In this document: positions 44,218 through 53,322 of the stretch, piece by piece
How positions within the stretch are numbered: position 1 is the first letter of the stretch
Layout: each line of letters opens with the position of its first letter
Source of the DNA: an uncultured Prevotella sp.
GTDB lineage: Bacteria > Bacteroidota > Bacteroidia > Bacteroidales > Bacteroidaceae
Reading direction: 5' to 3'
DNA: 64,000 nucleotides
NCBI GenBank assembly: GCA_927910885.1
Contig: CAKMOD010000103.1
Coordinates: 62,001 to 126,000, forward strand
The notes under the pieces: generated by a model
What the model was told of the DNA's origin: nothing
Database searches by the model: none
Seen by the model: the letters and a program-made list of their open reading frames with translations, nothing else
Translations under genes and position numbers: made by a program

Positions 44218-44904
44218 ATGGAAATGATGGATACAGGAAAAGAAGGCGGCAAGCAGAAGAAGTTAACCGTACGCGTAGACTTTACGCCGATGGTGGATAT
44301 GCTTATGTTGCTGATTACCTTCTTCATGCTTTGTACTTCACTTAGCAAGCCTTCAACTATGGAGTTGACGATGCCAAGTAATGATAAAACTCAGAATGAA
44401 AATCAGAAGAATGAGGCCAAGGAGTCACACTCTATTACGATTTACATTGCTGACGGAGATAAAATCTTCTATGGTAATGGTAAACCAGAGTATGATAACG
44501 CTAATTGGCTGAAGCCAGCTGATTGGAGTAACACTCCAAGTGGTATTCGCTACGTTCTTCAGCATAAGCAGGTGGGTGACCCTTCAACAGGTGATCCAGT
44601 TTCTATCCCATATCAGGATATGGATATTGCGGTGAAGGAACTGAATCGTAAGAAGCAGGCTAATCCAGCTTCTTATCCTGATAGCATTTATCAGGCTGAG
44701 TTGTCTGCGATCAAAACTGGTATGATTAATGGTAAAAAGGTTTCAACCATGACTGTCATTATTAAGCCAACGGACCAGGCATCATATCGTCATTTGGTAG
44801 ACATCCTCGATGAAATGCAGATTTCATATATTGGAACTTACGTCATTGACAAGCTGACAGACCAAGACAAGGCTCTCTTAGCCAAGAAAGGTATCAAAGC
44901 TTAA
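44218..44904 (+). CDS. exbD: ExbD/TolR-type biopolymer transport protein, second copy
   Basis: A 228-residue paralogue of the preceding gene product. TVRVDFTPMVDMLMLLITFF gives the membrane helix with the aspartate equivalent to the proton-carrying residue. The periplasmic C-terminus VKELNRKK, then STMTVIIKPTD and VDILDEMQI follow the ExbD fold. It is encoded 12 bases after the first exbD and 34 bases before tonB, so the three are made together. Confidence 0.88.
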   Translation: MEMMDTGKEGGKQKKLTVRVDFTPMVDMLMLLITFFMLCTSLSKPSTMELTMPSNDKTQNENQKNEAKESHSITIYIADGDKIFYGNGKPEYDNANWLKPADWSNTPSGIRYVLQHKQVGDPSTGDPVSIPYQDMDIAVKELNRKKQANPASYPDSIYQAELSAIKTGMINGKKVSTMTVIIKPTDQASYRHLVDILDEMQISYIGTYVIDKLTDQDKALLAKKGIKA

Positions 44905-44938
44905 TCACTGATTCGTAAACAATTAAAGAAAGAAAACA

Positions 44939-45820
44939 ATGGCAAAAATAGATTTATGCGATCCTAAATGGGTCGACATGGTGTTCGCCGACAAGAACAA
45001 GGAGTACGGTGCATACAAGCTTCGTAAAACTGTTTCTCAGCGTAACATCAAGGCTTTAGCTATTCTGCTTTGTGCTGCATTCCTCGGTGGTGGTTACTTA
45101 GCTTATCAGATCAAGAAGCATAACGACGACTTGGCTGCGCAAGCTGAATATGCAGCAAAGATGGAGTTAGCAGCTCTTGAGCAAGCTAAGAAGGAACAGG
45201 CTGAGCGTAAGAAGCAGCAGAAGAAGGAAGAACCTAAGAAGATTGAACCTGAAAAGGTTGTTCCTGAAACTCGTGCAACTGTTAAGTTTACAGCCCCTGT
45301 CATCAAGGATGATAAGGACGTAAAGGAAGAGATGCCACCAATGGTCAAGATGAATAAGGAGACCAAGGCAGTCGGTGTTGAGACCAAGGAAGGTACGGAA
45401 GATCGTACTGAAGTTGCTGCTCGTAGCACCGTTGCTACTCCTGAACAGATTGTACCAAAGATCGAGAAACCTGTTGTTGAGGCTCCAAAGCCAGAGCCAA
45501 AGCAGGAGGTTGAAAATAAGGTCTTCACAGTGGCAGAGGTTATGCCTTCATTCCCTAATGTAAATGCTTGGTTGGCTTCTCATATCCAATACCCAGCAGT
45601 TGCAGCAGAGAATGGTGTGCAGGGACGTGTTATCGTTAAGTTCGTTGTAGGACGTGATGGTAGCGTTAGTCAGGCACAAATCGTTCGTGGTGTTGATCAG
45701 GCACTCGACCGTGAGGCACTTCGCGTTGTTAATAGCATGCCGAAGTGGTCTCCAGGTATGAACAATGGTCAGCCAGCAAACGTTTGGTTTACTCTCCCTA
45801 TTACCTTCAAACTACAGTAA
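44939..45820 (+). CDS. tonB: Energy transducer TonB
   Basis: A 293-residue protein: short cytosolic N-terminus (DLCDPKWVDMVFADKNKEYGAY, about 5-26, typical of Bacteroidota TonB), a membrane helix near residues 34-54, a long Lys/Glu/Pro-rich periplasmic spacer (60-200), and the C-terminal TonB domain with SHIQYPAVAAENGVQGRV and VVGRDGSVSQAQIVRG. It carries proton-motive energy from ExbB/ExbD to receptors such as HmuR (4681) and the receptor at 27910. ATG is 34 bases after the second exbD. Confidence 0.9.
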   Translation: MAKIDLCDPKWVDMVFADKNKEYGAYKLRKTVSQRNIKALAILLCAAFLGGGYLAYQIKKHNDDLAAQAEYAAKMELAALEQAKKEQAERKKQQKKEEPKKIEPEKVVPETRATVKFTAPVIKDDKDVKEEMPPMVKMNKETKAVGVETKEGTEDRTEVAARSTVATPEQIVPKIEKPVVEAPKPEPKQEVENKVFTVAEVMPSFPNVNAWLASHIQYPAVAAENGVQGRVIVKFVVGRDGSVSQAQIVRGVDQALDREALRVVNSMPKWSPGMNNGQPANVWFTLPITFKLQ

Positions 45821-45833
45821 AAGCAAATATTAT

Positions 45834-46799
45834 ATGAAAAGAACCAGATTCTACATAACAGTAGGATTGATGCTATCCCTCGGCTTCCTTCTGTCTGCTT
45901 GCGGACAGAAGAAAGCTAAGGACGGCAGAACAGATACACCGACGTCAGGGACGATTAAGTTCGCCTCTGACGAAAGTTTTAGTCCTATTATAGAGGAACT
46001 GTTACAGAATTATCAGTTCCGCTACCCAGAAACTCACTTGTTGCCAATCTATACAGATGACAACAAAGGTATGCAACTGCTCCTCGACCAGAAAGTTAAT
46101 CTTTTCTTCACTTCTCATGCATTGACGAAGGGAGAAGATGCTATGTTACGAGGGAAAGGTCCTATCCCAGCGGTATTCCCGATAGGATATGATGGAATTG
46201 CTTTCATCGTGAACAATACGAATGTAGATTCATGTATTACGGTTACCGATGTTAAGAAGATTCTCAGTGGTCAGATTGCAAAATGGAATCAGTTGAACCC
46301 TAAGAATGATAAGGGTGATATTGAAGTTGTTTTTGATAATAAAGCTTCAGCAACATTGCATTATGTAGTCGACTCAATTTTAGGTGGAAAGAACATCAAG
46401 AGTGCGAACGTTGTTGCTGCAAGTAACAGTAAGTCGGTTATCGACTATGTTCATAACACTCCTAATGCTATAGGTGTTATTGGTTCAAACTGGTTGAATG
46501 ACCATCGCGATTCAACAAACACTACTTTTAAGAAAGATATCAGAGTGGTTGGTCTTTCAAAGACTACCGTTGCACAGCCAGAGAATAGTTGGCAACCTTA
46601 TCAGGCTTATCTGTTGGATGGTAGATATCCTTTCGTAAGAACTATCTACGCTGTCGTGGCTGACCCTCACAAAGCATTGCCTTGGGCATTTGCAAACTTC
46701 GTAACCAATCCAATTGGTCAGAAGATTATTTTTAAGGCTGGTCTCTTGCCTTATCGTGGTGAAATCAACATTCGTGAAGTTGAAGTTAAGACCCAGTAG
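45834..46799 (+). CDS. PstS-like substrate-binding lipoprotein
   Basis: A 321-residue lipoprotein (lipobox FLLSACG). The opening IKFASDESFSPIIEEL and later FPIGYDGIAFIVNNTN, ILSGQIAKWNQL and GVIGSNWL follow the fold of PstS-type phosphate-binding proteins. Phosphate-contacting serine and arginine positions are not all evident, so another anion or a structural role is possible. It belongs to the TonB operon by its 13-base spacing and is part of the conserved Bacteroidota arrangement, in which its task is undefined. ATG at 45834 fits the lipoprotein signal. Confidence 0.82.
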   Translation: MKRTRFYITVGLMLSLGFLLSACGQKKAKDGRTDTPTSGTIKFASDESFSPIIEELLQNYQFRYPETHLLPIYTDDNKGMQLLLDQKVNLFFTSHALTKGEDAMLRGKGPIPAVFPIGYDGIAFIVNNTNVDSCITVTDVKKILSGQIAKWNQLNPKNDKGDIEVVFDNKASATLHYVVDSILGGKNIKSANVVAASNSKSVIDYVHNTPNAIGVIGSNWLNDHRDSTNTTFKKDIRVVGLSKTTVAQPENSWQPYQAYLLDGRYPFVRTIYAVVADPHKALPWAFANFVTNPIGQKIIFKAGLLPYRGEINIREVEVKTQ

Positions 46800-46996
46800 T
46801 CAGTAAAGCATAGTGTGTTGTTTATTGGCAAACGATAATCAGTTATGATTAATTATAATGTGGTCGTTATAACATTAGAGAAGATTTATTTTGCTTATCA
46901 ACATTAGTTACTACTCTCATAGGATTAAACTAAATGCCGTGGTAGGCGTCTTAATGAATAAAGTTCACTTGAATTAAAATTTAAAGAGAAAGAATT

Positions 46997-48412
46997 ATGA
47001 AGACAAAGAAATATTTAATAGCTGGAGCCTTGATGTTGGCAATGTCAACTCCAGCAATGGCACAGGATGTTGATTACGCAGTAGCTCTTAAGCCTATTGT
47101 AGCTGCTATCGAAGCTGCACCAAATGATCCAAAGGCAGCAAAGGATCTTATTAAGGAGTATCAGAAGAACTTCAAGAAGAGTGAAGAGGCTATTGTTGCC
47201 TTGGGTAATGTTTACCTTTTGCAGCGTAATTATGATGCAGCAACAGAGATTGCAAACAATGTTATCAATAATAAGAAATACAAGGGTAGCTTAGCTTATG
47301 TCCTCTTGGGCGATATTGCTGCTCTTAAGGATTCTATTGGTAATGCAGGTGCAGCTGCTACACAGTATCAGAATGCAATTACTGTTGATCCACAGAACGT
47401 AACAGCTTACGAACGTTATGCTAAGGTTTTCCGTCATGTAAACTCTAAGGTAGCCGTTCAGAAGCTTGAAGAGCTTCGTAAGGTTAAGCCAGACTATCCA
47501 GTAGAGGCAACTGCAGCTGAAATCATGCTTGGCGATGGTAAGTATAAGGAGGCATTAGAGTGGTATGCAAAGGCTAATCCAGCTAATATGTCAGAGGACA
47601 ACTTCTATAACTATGGTTTTGCTGCTTACATTACAAAAGACTATCAGAGAGCTTTGGATGTTGTAAAGCAGGGTTTGCAGAAGTTCCCTAACAGTGAGTA
47701 CTTGAGCCGTATTGCTATGATGGCATCAGTTGAGTTGAAGGATTATGCTTCTGCTATCAACTATGGTAAGGTCGTGTTTGCTGGTTCTGGTAAGAAGGTA
47801 GCTAACGACTACGATGTGTATGCAAAGGCACTTTGCGGTGCTCAGCAGTATGACGAAGCTATCAACACTGTTAACAAGGCACTCGAGGTTGATAAGAACA
47901 ATATTGAGCCTTTGAAGACTTTGGCTGCTATCTATGCTGCACAGGGTAATGATGACAAGTCACTTGAGGTTCAGCAGGAGTATCTTTCTAAGAGTAAGAA
48001 GGCTACTAACAATGACTGGGCAACACTTGCAAATACATACGTTACTAAGGCTGAGGGTATAACAGACCGTGCTGCTAAGAACGCTGTTCTTGCAAAGGCA
48101 TTTGATGTTTATGAGCAGATGGTTGCTAAGTTCCCAACAATCTCTGATTGGGTATGGTTGAACCAGGCTAATGTAGCTCAGTTGATGAACGATCCTGATA
48201 AGGTGGCTGAAATCTATCAGAAGGTTGCTGCTTACGAAGAAGCTAAGCCAACGCTTGATGAGGATAGCAAGAGTTACTTGGAGAACGTTTACTATGGTCT
48301 TGGTTACTATCACTCAAAGAAGGGTAACAAGCCACTTGCAGACGAGTACTTCAATAAGGTGCTGAAGGTTAATCCTAACAATGACGGCGCTAAGAAAGCT
48401 TTAGGTATGTAA
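46997..48412 (+). CDS. Periplasmic TPR-repeat protein of the TonB operon
   Basis: A 471-residue protein with signal peptide (MKTKKYLIAGALMLAMSTPAMAQ) and about ten tetratricopeptide-like helical repeats from residue 40 to the end (AIVALGNVYLLQRNYDAA, YNYGFAAYITKDYQRALD, GLGYYHSKKGNKPLADEYF). TPRs bind other proteins, so it is probably a scaffold for the ExbBD-TonB machine or for envelope partners. It is separated from the PstS-like gene by 197 bases, with no clear terminator between them. A hairpin at 48438 closes the unit. Confidence 0.87.
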   Translation: MKTKKYLIAGALMLAMSTPAMAQDVDYAVALKPIVAAIEAAPNDPKAAKDLIKEYQKNFKKSEEAIVALGNVYLLQRNYDAATEIANNVINNKKYKGSLAYVLLGDIAALKDSIGNAGAAATQYQNAITVDPQNVTAYERYAKVFRHVNSKVAVQKLEELRKVKPDYPVEATAAEIMLGDGKYKEALEWYAKANPANMSEDNFYNYGFAAYITKDYQRALDVVKQGLQKFPNSEYLSRIAMMASVELKDYASAINYGKVVFAGSGKKVANDYDVYAKALCGAQQYDEAINTVNKALEVDKNNIEPLKTLAAIYAAQGNDDKSLEVQQEYLSKSKKATNNDWATLANTYVTKAEGITDRAAKNAVLAKAFDVYEQMVAKFPTISDWVWLNQANVAQLMNDPDKVAEIYQKVAAYEEAKPTLDEDSKSYLENVYYGLGYYHSKKGNKPLADEYFNKVLKVNPNNDGAKKALGM

Positions 48413-48437
48413 TTATCTGAAACAATCATTAGATATA

Positions 48438-48474
48438 AGGGCGATGGTCGTAATGACTATCGCCCTTTTTTTGC
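48438..48474 (+). terminator. Terminator of the TonB operon
   Basis: AGGGCGATGGTC / GACTATCGCCCT with a 5-base loop and a run of seven T. Confidence 0.92.
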
Positions 48475-48560
48475 TTTCTTTATTAAATGTTTGGACACTT
48501 ACCTTATAGTTTTAACGTAATAACCTTAATGTTCTATGAAACATAGCAGGACTTTCAACT

Positions 48561-48909
48561 ACCAATTTTTTATTCTTCGACACAGAATTCCCTTTCATGT
48601 TTATACTTAGAGAGCTTGCTGATAATGGTTTGAAAAATAATGACAAAACGTCGGATAAAATATCTATAAATCAAGGCAAAGATACGTACAAAAAGCAAAT
48701 CTGCAACAAACAGTGAATCAATCGGTTACAAAATTGTTTTCGTAAAGGTGCTTAATTGGACTTCAAAAGGGCGTTTAGTAAGGGGTCTTAAAGGGCACCT
48801 ATTGCAAGTCAATTAGGCGTCTTTAAGAAGACAAAAGAGCATATATAGGTTTAGAGTTGTGTGAAAATAGTTTACAAAACGTTGGCTGCTATAAGAATAA
48901 GTTGTTTGA
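48561..48909 (+). repeat. Dispersed ~350-bp intergenic repeat, copy 4
   Basis: Full-length copy with core GGTGCTTAATTGGACTTC, AAAAGGGCG, GGCACCTATTGCAAGTC, AATTAGGCGTCTTTAAG, AGAGCAT and GAAAATAGTTTACAA. Its left half (TTCTTCGACACAGAA and CTATAAATCAAGG) is close to copies 1 and 3. It lies in the 1.1-kb gap between the TonB operon and the AmpG-like gene. The rest of the gap holds the hairpin at 49013 and a promoter box at 49334. Confidence 0.85.
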
Positions 48910-49012
48910 ATAAGATGGAGCGATATACTACTTAGATAGCTGAAGTTTTAATTTATTTTCTTGTGGATGTTCCAACTCTTAGAGAGCTTGTAACTATGAA
49001 TTTATAGAAAAG

Positions 49013-49066
49013 AGGAAGCATATCACTTTGAGTTGTAGATAGAGCTCCGACAGTGTCATGCTTCCT
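49013..49066. other. Hairpin in the gap before the AmpG-like gene
   Basis: AGGAAGCAT / ATGCTTCCT, perfect 9-base stem with a 36-base loop, not linked to any gene end. May mark an unrecognised transcript end. Confidence 0.35.
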
Positions 49067-49333
49067 TATCGTGTTACTCTATGATTCTCTATATCCAATA
49101 GAGAGGGTAGAGTGTATTAGAGTCATTCCGAGTTTATGATTTATGTCAAACTTCTCAGTATGCAAAATGGAGTAAATGTTAGTGTAAAAAATCATAATCC
49201 CTGTTCACAAAGATAAGCTAAAAATTTCAATCATGCTTTCAAGAAAAGCGAAAATCATTAGTCTTTAATATATAAATTGTCTTTTAATTCTTATTCGTGA
49301 GCGCTATCCCTCCTTTTTCTCGTTAATTTTATG

Positions 49334-49341
49334 TATCTTTG
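49334..49341 (+). promoter_or_regulatory. Possible -7 box of the AmpG-like gene
   Basis: TATCTTTG followed by TCATCG. The leader to the TTG start would be about 180 bases. Confidence 0.45.
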
Positions 49342-49525
49342 TCATCGTTTGAAAAGACACAATACTAATTTTGCAGTGGTGTTCGAATAGCCTGCTTGAA
49401 CCTATTCATCTCTTTTGGTTACATGATTGATATATCTCTCATTGGTTTTGTTGATAGTAGGCTGTGGGAAAAGGACACTTTGCATACAATAATGATAATA
49501 ACAGAACTCAAAAGCGTAACAAGCA

Positions 49526-50794
49526 TTGAAAACTGAAAGAAAGATAAGTCCATGGGCATGGATACCCTCACTTTATTTTGCTGAGGGTCTGCCTTACATT
49601 GCCGTAACCGTATTATCTCTGCAGGTCTATATGCAAATGGGCTTGTCAGATGCTGAAGTAACCTTTTATACTTCATGGCTTTACCTCCCTTGGGTTATCA
49701 AACCTCTGTGGAGTCCATTTCTCGATTTGATTAAAACAAAGCGATGGTGGATTGTCATCATGCAGTTGCTTGTGGGTGCAGCTTTCGCAGGTGTTGCCTT
49801 TACGGTCAATACTTCGTTATGGCTTCAAGGAACAATCTGTTTCTTTTGGTTGCTGGCATTCAGTAGTGCGACACATGATGTTGGGGCTGATGGATTCTAT
49901 ATGATGGGACTTAATCAGCATGATCAAGCATTCTTTGTAGGTATTCGTTCCACCTTCTATCGTATATCAATGGTTGTTGGTAAGGGTGGACTGATTGCAC
50001 TTGCAGGTTTTTTGCATAAGAACTTTGATATTCAGTGGACTTGGTCGCTTGTGTTTTATGGTTTGATGGCTCTTTTTATGGGTCTCTCCCTTTATCATCG
50101 CTTTATTCTTCCTCGTCCGTCCGAAGACTCTGAGAGGAAACAGGTGTCAGCCAGTCAATTGCTTCGTAGTTTTGGAGAGACATTCATCTCCTTCTTCAAA
50201 AAGGAGCAGGCTTTAACAACGATTTGTTTCTTACTTCTCTTCCGTCTGCCAGAGGCTTTGATTATACCTATTTCTCAACTTTTCCTTCAAGCACCGAAAG
50301 GAAAGGGAGGATTGGCACTTTCAGAGATAGAATATGGTACGGTGAATGGTGTGATAGGTGTTGCAGGCCTCTTGATAGGTGGAATTATAGGAGGAATGAT
50401 GATTAGTCGCGATGGCTTAAAACGCTGGATATGGCCAATGACAGCAGCTATTACACTGCCTAATTTAGCATACGTCTATTTGGCTTATATGCTTCCTGAT
50501 AACGTGATAGCGATTTGTGCAGCTGTATTTATCGAGAATTTCGGTTATGGATTTGGTTTTAGTGCCTATATGCTCTTTATGATTTATTTTAGTCAGGGCG
50601 AACATAAGACCAGTCATTATGCCCTTTGTACAGGCTTTATGGCGTTGTCAATGATGATTCCAGGATTGTTTGCAGGTGCGTTGGCGCAGGCTGTGGGCTA
50701 TCGTTGGTTCTTTGTTATTGTGATGATAGTTTGTATCTTCCCATTCTTAGTTGCACATCAGTTGCGTATTGATGAAGACTTCGGTAAGAAGTAG
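49526..50794 (+). CDS. AmpG-like major facilitator transporter
   Basis: A 422-residue inner-membrane protein with about twelve transmembrane segments. The opening SPWAWIPSLYFAEGLPYIAV, then TSWLYLPWVIKPLWSP, SSATHDVGADGFYM and the closing region with GFGFSAYMLFMIYF are typical of AmpG permeases, which return cell-wall anhydromuropeptides to the cytosol for recycling. Substrate here is inferred. The start is TTG at 49526; an in-frame stop lies 12 bases upstream and the next ATG would cut off the first helix. Confidence 0.82.
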   Translation: MKTERKISPWAWIPSLYFAEGLPYIAVTVLSLQVYMQMGLSDAEVTFYTSWLYLPWVIKPLWSPFLDLIKTKRWWIVIMQLLVGAAFAGVAFTVNTSLWLQGTICFFWLLAFSSATHDVGADGFYMMGLNQHDQAFFVGIRSTFYRISMVVGKGGLIALAGFLHKNFDIQWTWSLVFYGLMALFMGLSLYHRFILPRPSEDSERKQVSASQLLRSFGETFISFFKKEQALTTICFLLLFRLPEALIIPISQLFLQAPKGKGGLALSEIEYGTVNGVIGVAGLLIGGIIGGMMISRDGLKRWIWPMTAAITLPNLAYVYLAYMLPDNVIAICAAVFIENFGYGFGFSAYMLFMIYFSQGEHKTSHYALCTGFMALSMMIPGLFAGALAQAVGYRWFFVIVMIVCIFPFLVAHQLRIDEDFGKK

Positions 50795-50840
50795 CTGATG
50801 GATGCGCTTTAAAGGAAGATGACAGAAAAGGAGGGAAGGC

Positions 50841-50859
50841 TACGAGGCAATGCCTCGTA
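50841..50859. repeat. 19-bp palindrome, copy 2
   Basis: Same TACGAGGCAATGCCTCGTA as at 18418, between convergent genes (AmpG-like and mutY), again near gene 3' ends. Confidence 0.75.
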
Positions 50860-50899
50860 TAAACGACCCATGGGATAGATGGCTGAAGGGAGGCGGAAT

Positions 50900-51904
50900 T
50901 TAGATGGGAACAGCCTTTAACAGAATCTCAATTAAGCGCGGCAAGGCATAGTTTTCAATATCTTGCTTTTCTATCCAGATGAAATCTGAGGGTAGTTGCG
51001 GATAATTCTTAGGCTGCCAAAAGTAGATATCAGCAAGAAGGATCTGATGTGTAAGAATATGCTTAACCCCTTTTTGTAGTAGCTGTGCTTCTGTCTTCCA
51101 TATAGCGTCTTTAGGTGACGTAAGTTGTTCGGCTTGTGGAAACTCCCATAATCCTTGCCAAATATCACCAGCACCACGTTGATGGATAGCTATTTCTCCT
51201 TTATATTCAATATACAAGTAGGTGAAATGACGTTCTCGTTGTTTCACCTTTTTGCTTTTTATAGGCAGTTCATTAATTCGTTGCTCACGGAAGGCAACAC
51301 AACTCTCGCATAGTGGACAAGCTGTGCAGCGAGGAGAAGTGGGTGTACACTGAATGGCACCAAAGTCCATTATCGCTTCGTTATATTTAGCAGGTTCGTT
51401 TGTTGGTAAAAGTGATTGAGCGAGTGCTTGAAACTCCTTTTTTCCTTCGGTACTATCAATAGGAGTGTCGATGCCGTAATAGCGAGAGAGAACACGATAG
51501 ACATTGCCGTCTACAACAGCTACAGGTTCGCCAAAAGCAATAGATGCAACGGCTGCAGCCGTATAATCGCCTACACCCTTTAGTGTCTTTAATTCCTTGA
51601 AGGTTTGTGGAAATACCCCTAATTCAACTATCTGTTGTGCAGCCGTATGGAGGTTTCTTGCACGAGAGTAATAGCCCAAGCCCTGCCAAGCCTTCAGCAC
51701 CTCGTCTTCCGTGGCAGCAGCAAGGTCATTTATCGTAGGCCATTGCGCCATGAAACGTTCCCAATAACTCATGCCCTGTGCGATACGTGTCTGTTGTAGA
51801 ATGACCTCACTAAGCCAAATAGCGTATGCGTCATTCGTCTCTCGCCAAGGTAGAGAACGTCCATTGTTTTTGAACCATTGAAGGAGTGTTGCTGCGAAAT
51901 TCAT
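50900..51904 (-). CDS. mutY: A/G-specific adenine DNA glycosylase
   Basis: A 334-residue repair enzyme that removes adenine mispaired with 8-oxoguanine. The catalytic glutamate is in WLSEVILQQTRI, the helix-hairpin-helix and catalytic aspartate in GVGDYTAAAVASIAFG and VVDGNVYRVL. The [4Fe-4S] cysteines are in CTPTSPRCTACPLCESC (about residues 192-208). The C-terminal NUDIX-like domain for 8-oxoG recognition starts near 225. A -7 box lies only four bases before the ATG, which suggests a leaderless transcript. Confidence 0.95.
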   Translation of the reverse strand: MNFAATLLQWFKNNGRSLPWRETNDAYAIWLSEVILQQTRIAQGMSYWERFMAQWPTINDLAAATEDEVLKAWQGLGYYSRARNLHTAAQQIVELGVFPQTFKELKTLKGVGDYTAAAVASIAFGEPVAVVDGNVYRVLSRYYGIDTPIDSTEGKKEFQALAQSLLPTNEPAKYNEAIMDFGAIQCTPTSPRCTACPLCESCVAFREQRINELPIKSKKVKQRERHFTYLYIEYKGEIAIHQRGAGDIWQGLWEFPQAEQLTSPKDAIWKTEAQLLQKGVKHILTHQILLADIYFWQPKNYPQLPSDFIWIEKQDIENYALPRLIEILLKAVPI

Positions 51905-51908
51905 GGAG

Positions 51909-51916
51909 CAAAGGTA
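51909..51916 (-). promoter_or_regulatory. -7 box abutting the mutY start
   Basis: Reads TACCTTTG on the minus strand; only CTCC separates it from the ATG at 51904. Transcription would begin at or near the A of the ATG. Confidence 0.5.
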
Positions 51917-51981
51917 GTTAAAAAGTAGAAAAAGAATGAAAAGTAAACTGATGTTTTGTTGGTAAAGTCATTATTATTTTC

Positions 51982-51989
51982 TATTTTTG
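51982..51989 (+). promoter_or_regulatory. -7 box before the small lipoprotein gene
   Basis: TATTTTTG followed by CCATTACT, with a TTTG at 51955 upstream. Leader of about 110 bases. Confidence 0.5.
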
Positions 51990-52101
51990 CCATTACTATT
52001 ACCCTTAAAGGGCGGAATTAGATGTTACTTTCCATGCTAAAAGTATTATAAATATAAGCCAAAGATAGGGAGAATTATTGTAAAATTAGAAGTTATAAAA
52101 G

Positions 52102-52472
52102 ATGAGAAACAAGGTTAAGAAAATGCTTATGGGTCTTGCCCTCATTGTGGCAATGCTTTCGGTTAGTTCATGTGCAACACGTGAGTCAGCTATTAACGAC
52201 TTAGAGAAATTTTCATTTGAATTGCGTGATAACAGCCAGTACTATACTGCAAAGAAGTGGCGTAAAGCCGTTGATAAGTTCGGCAAGATACGTCGTGAGA
52301 TCTCAGACATGACTATACTGTTGCAGAACGCCAACATATCGGTAGACTCGAAGGCGATTGTGCACGTTATATGGTACGAGGTGCGAAGGAGGGCGTGATG
52401 AATAGCGTCTTTGGTCTTGGTAGTGAGATACAAGGTATCTTAGATGCTTTTGGTGTTAAGCGTAAGGATTAG
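52102..52472 (+). CDS. Small lipoprotein of unknown function, broken by a missing A
   Basis: Signal and lipobox MLSVSSCAT, then DLEKFSFELRDNSQYYTAKKW and KAVDKFGKIRREIS (two blocks). The first frame ends at 52398 with an unnatural HVIWYEVRRRA. Adding one A at about 52305 (TCAGAC to TCAAGAC) continues as SRHDYTVAERQHIGRLEGDC and then MVRGAKEGVMNSVFGLGSEI to a stop at 52470-52472, giving 123 residues with a coherent helical and glycine-rich end. Function unknown. Single gene with a strong terminator. Confidence 0.75.
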
Positions 52473-52550
52473 GCTAAATAATGCCTTTGATAGGCACAAT
52501 GGAAACAACCTTCAGTTCTAAGAAAGCAGAACTTGAAGCAGACATAATAA

Positions 52551-52613
52551 AACAAAAGGTTGCAGCTTATTAGACTTTAAGCAAATAGTTGGCAACCTTT
52601 TGTTTTTTTTTGA
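52551..52613 (+). terminator. Terminator after the small lipoprotein gene
   Basis: AACAAAAGGTTGC / GCAACCTTTTGTT, perfect 13-base stem with a 28-base loop and a long T run. Confidence 0.85.
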
Positions 52614-52644
52614 TTTAAAATATTGTTTAGTCGCTTATAATTAG

Positions 52645-52652
52645 TAACTTTG
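52645..52652 (+). promoter_or_regulatory. -7 box of the purH-mre operon
   Basis: TAACTTTG followed by CAAATC. A TTG/TTTA element lies 15-19 bases upstream. The leader to the ATG at 52680 is about 25 bases, which excludes the longer reading start. Confidence 0.65.
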
Positions 52653-52679
52653 CAAATCAAATCCATAAAATGTTTTACA

Positions 52680-53276
52680 ATGGCTGGTAAAAAACAAATT
52701 AAGACTGCTCTTATTTCGGTCTTTCACAAAGATGGACTTGAGGATTTGCTCAAGAAGTTAGACGAAGAAGGTGTGAAATTCCTTAGTACAGGTGGTACAC
52801 AGGAATTCATTGAATCATTAGGTTATGAATGTCAAAAGGTAGAGGATGTTACATCTTATCCTTCAATTCTCGGTGGTCGTGTGAAGACACTTCATCCAAA
52901 GGTTTTTGGAGGTATTCTTTCTCGTCGTGATAATGAAAGTGATCAGGCACAGATGAAAGAATATGAGATTCCATTTATCGACCTCGTTATTGTAGACCTT
53001 TATCCTTTCGAGCAGACTGTAGGCAGTGGTGCCAGCGCAGAAGATATTATCGAGAAGATTGATATTGGAGGTATCTCACTGATACGTGCAGGAGCAAAGA
53101 ACTTCAAGGATGTTGTTATCGTACCAAGTAAAGCAGAGTATCCAGTATTGCTCCAGATTCTCAATACAAATGGTGCACAGACAGATATTGAAGATCGTAA
53201 GATGTTCGCAGAACGTGCTTTTGGTGTTAGTAGCCACTATGACACAGCTATCCATAGTTGGTTCACAACTGAATAA
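52680..53276 (+). CDS. purH: IMP cyclohydrolase as a stand-alone protein (N-terminal half of PurH)
   Basis: A 198-residue enzyme that closes the ring of FAICAR to IMP, last step of purine synthesis. KTALISVFHKDGLEDLL, LSTGGTQEFIESLG, SYPSILGGRVKTLHPKVFGG and IDIGGISLIRAGAKN are the MGS-like domain signatures of PurH. The reading ends at the domain boundary (HYDTAIHSWFTTE) without decay, so the split is genuine. The transformylase half is at 24176. ATG at 52680 follows the promoter. MreB begins 46 bases downstream. Confidence 0.93.
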   Translation: MAGKKQIKTALISVFHKDGLEDLLKKLDEEGVKFLSTGGTQEFIESLGYECQKVEDVTSYPSILGGRVKTLHPKVFGGILSRRDNESDQAQMKEYEIPFIDLVIVDLYPFEQTVGSGASAEDIIEKIDIGGISLIRAGAKNFKDVVIVPSKAEYPVLLQILNTNGAQTDIEDRKMFAERAFGVSSHYDTAIHSWFTTE

Positions 53277-53322
53277 GCGCACATAAGTTAAGAATATACA
53301 TTTATAAAATACACATATATTA

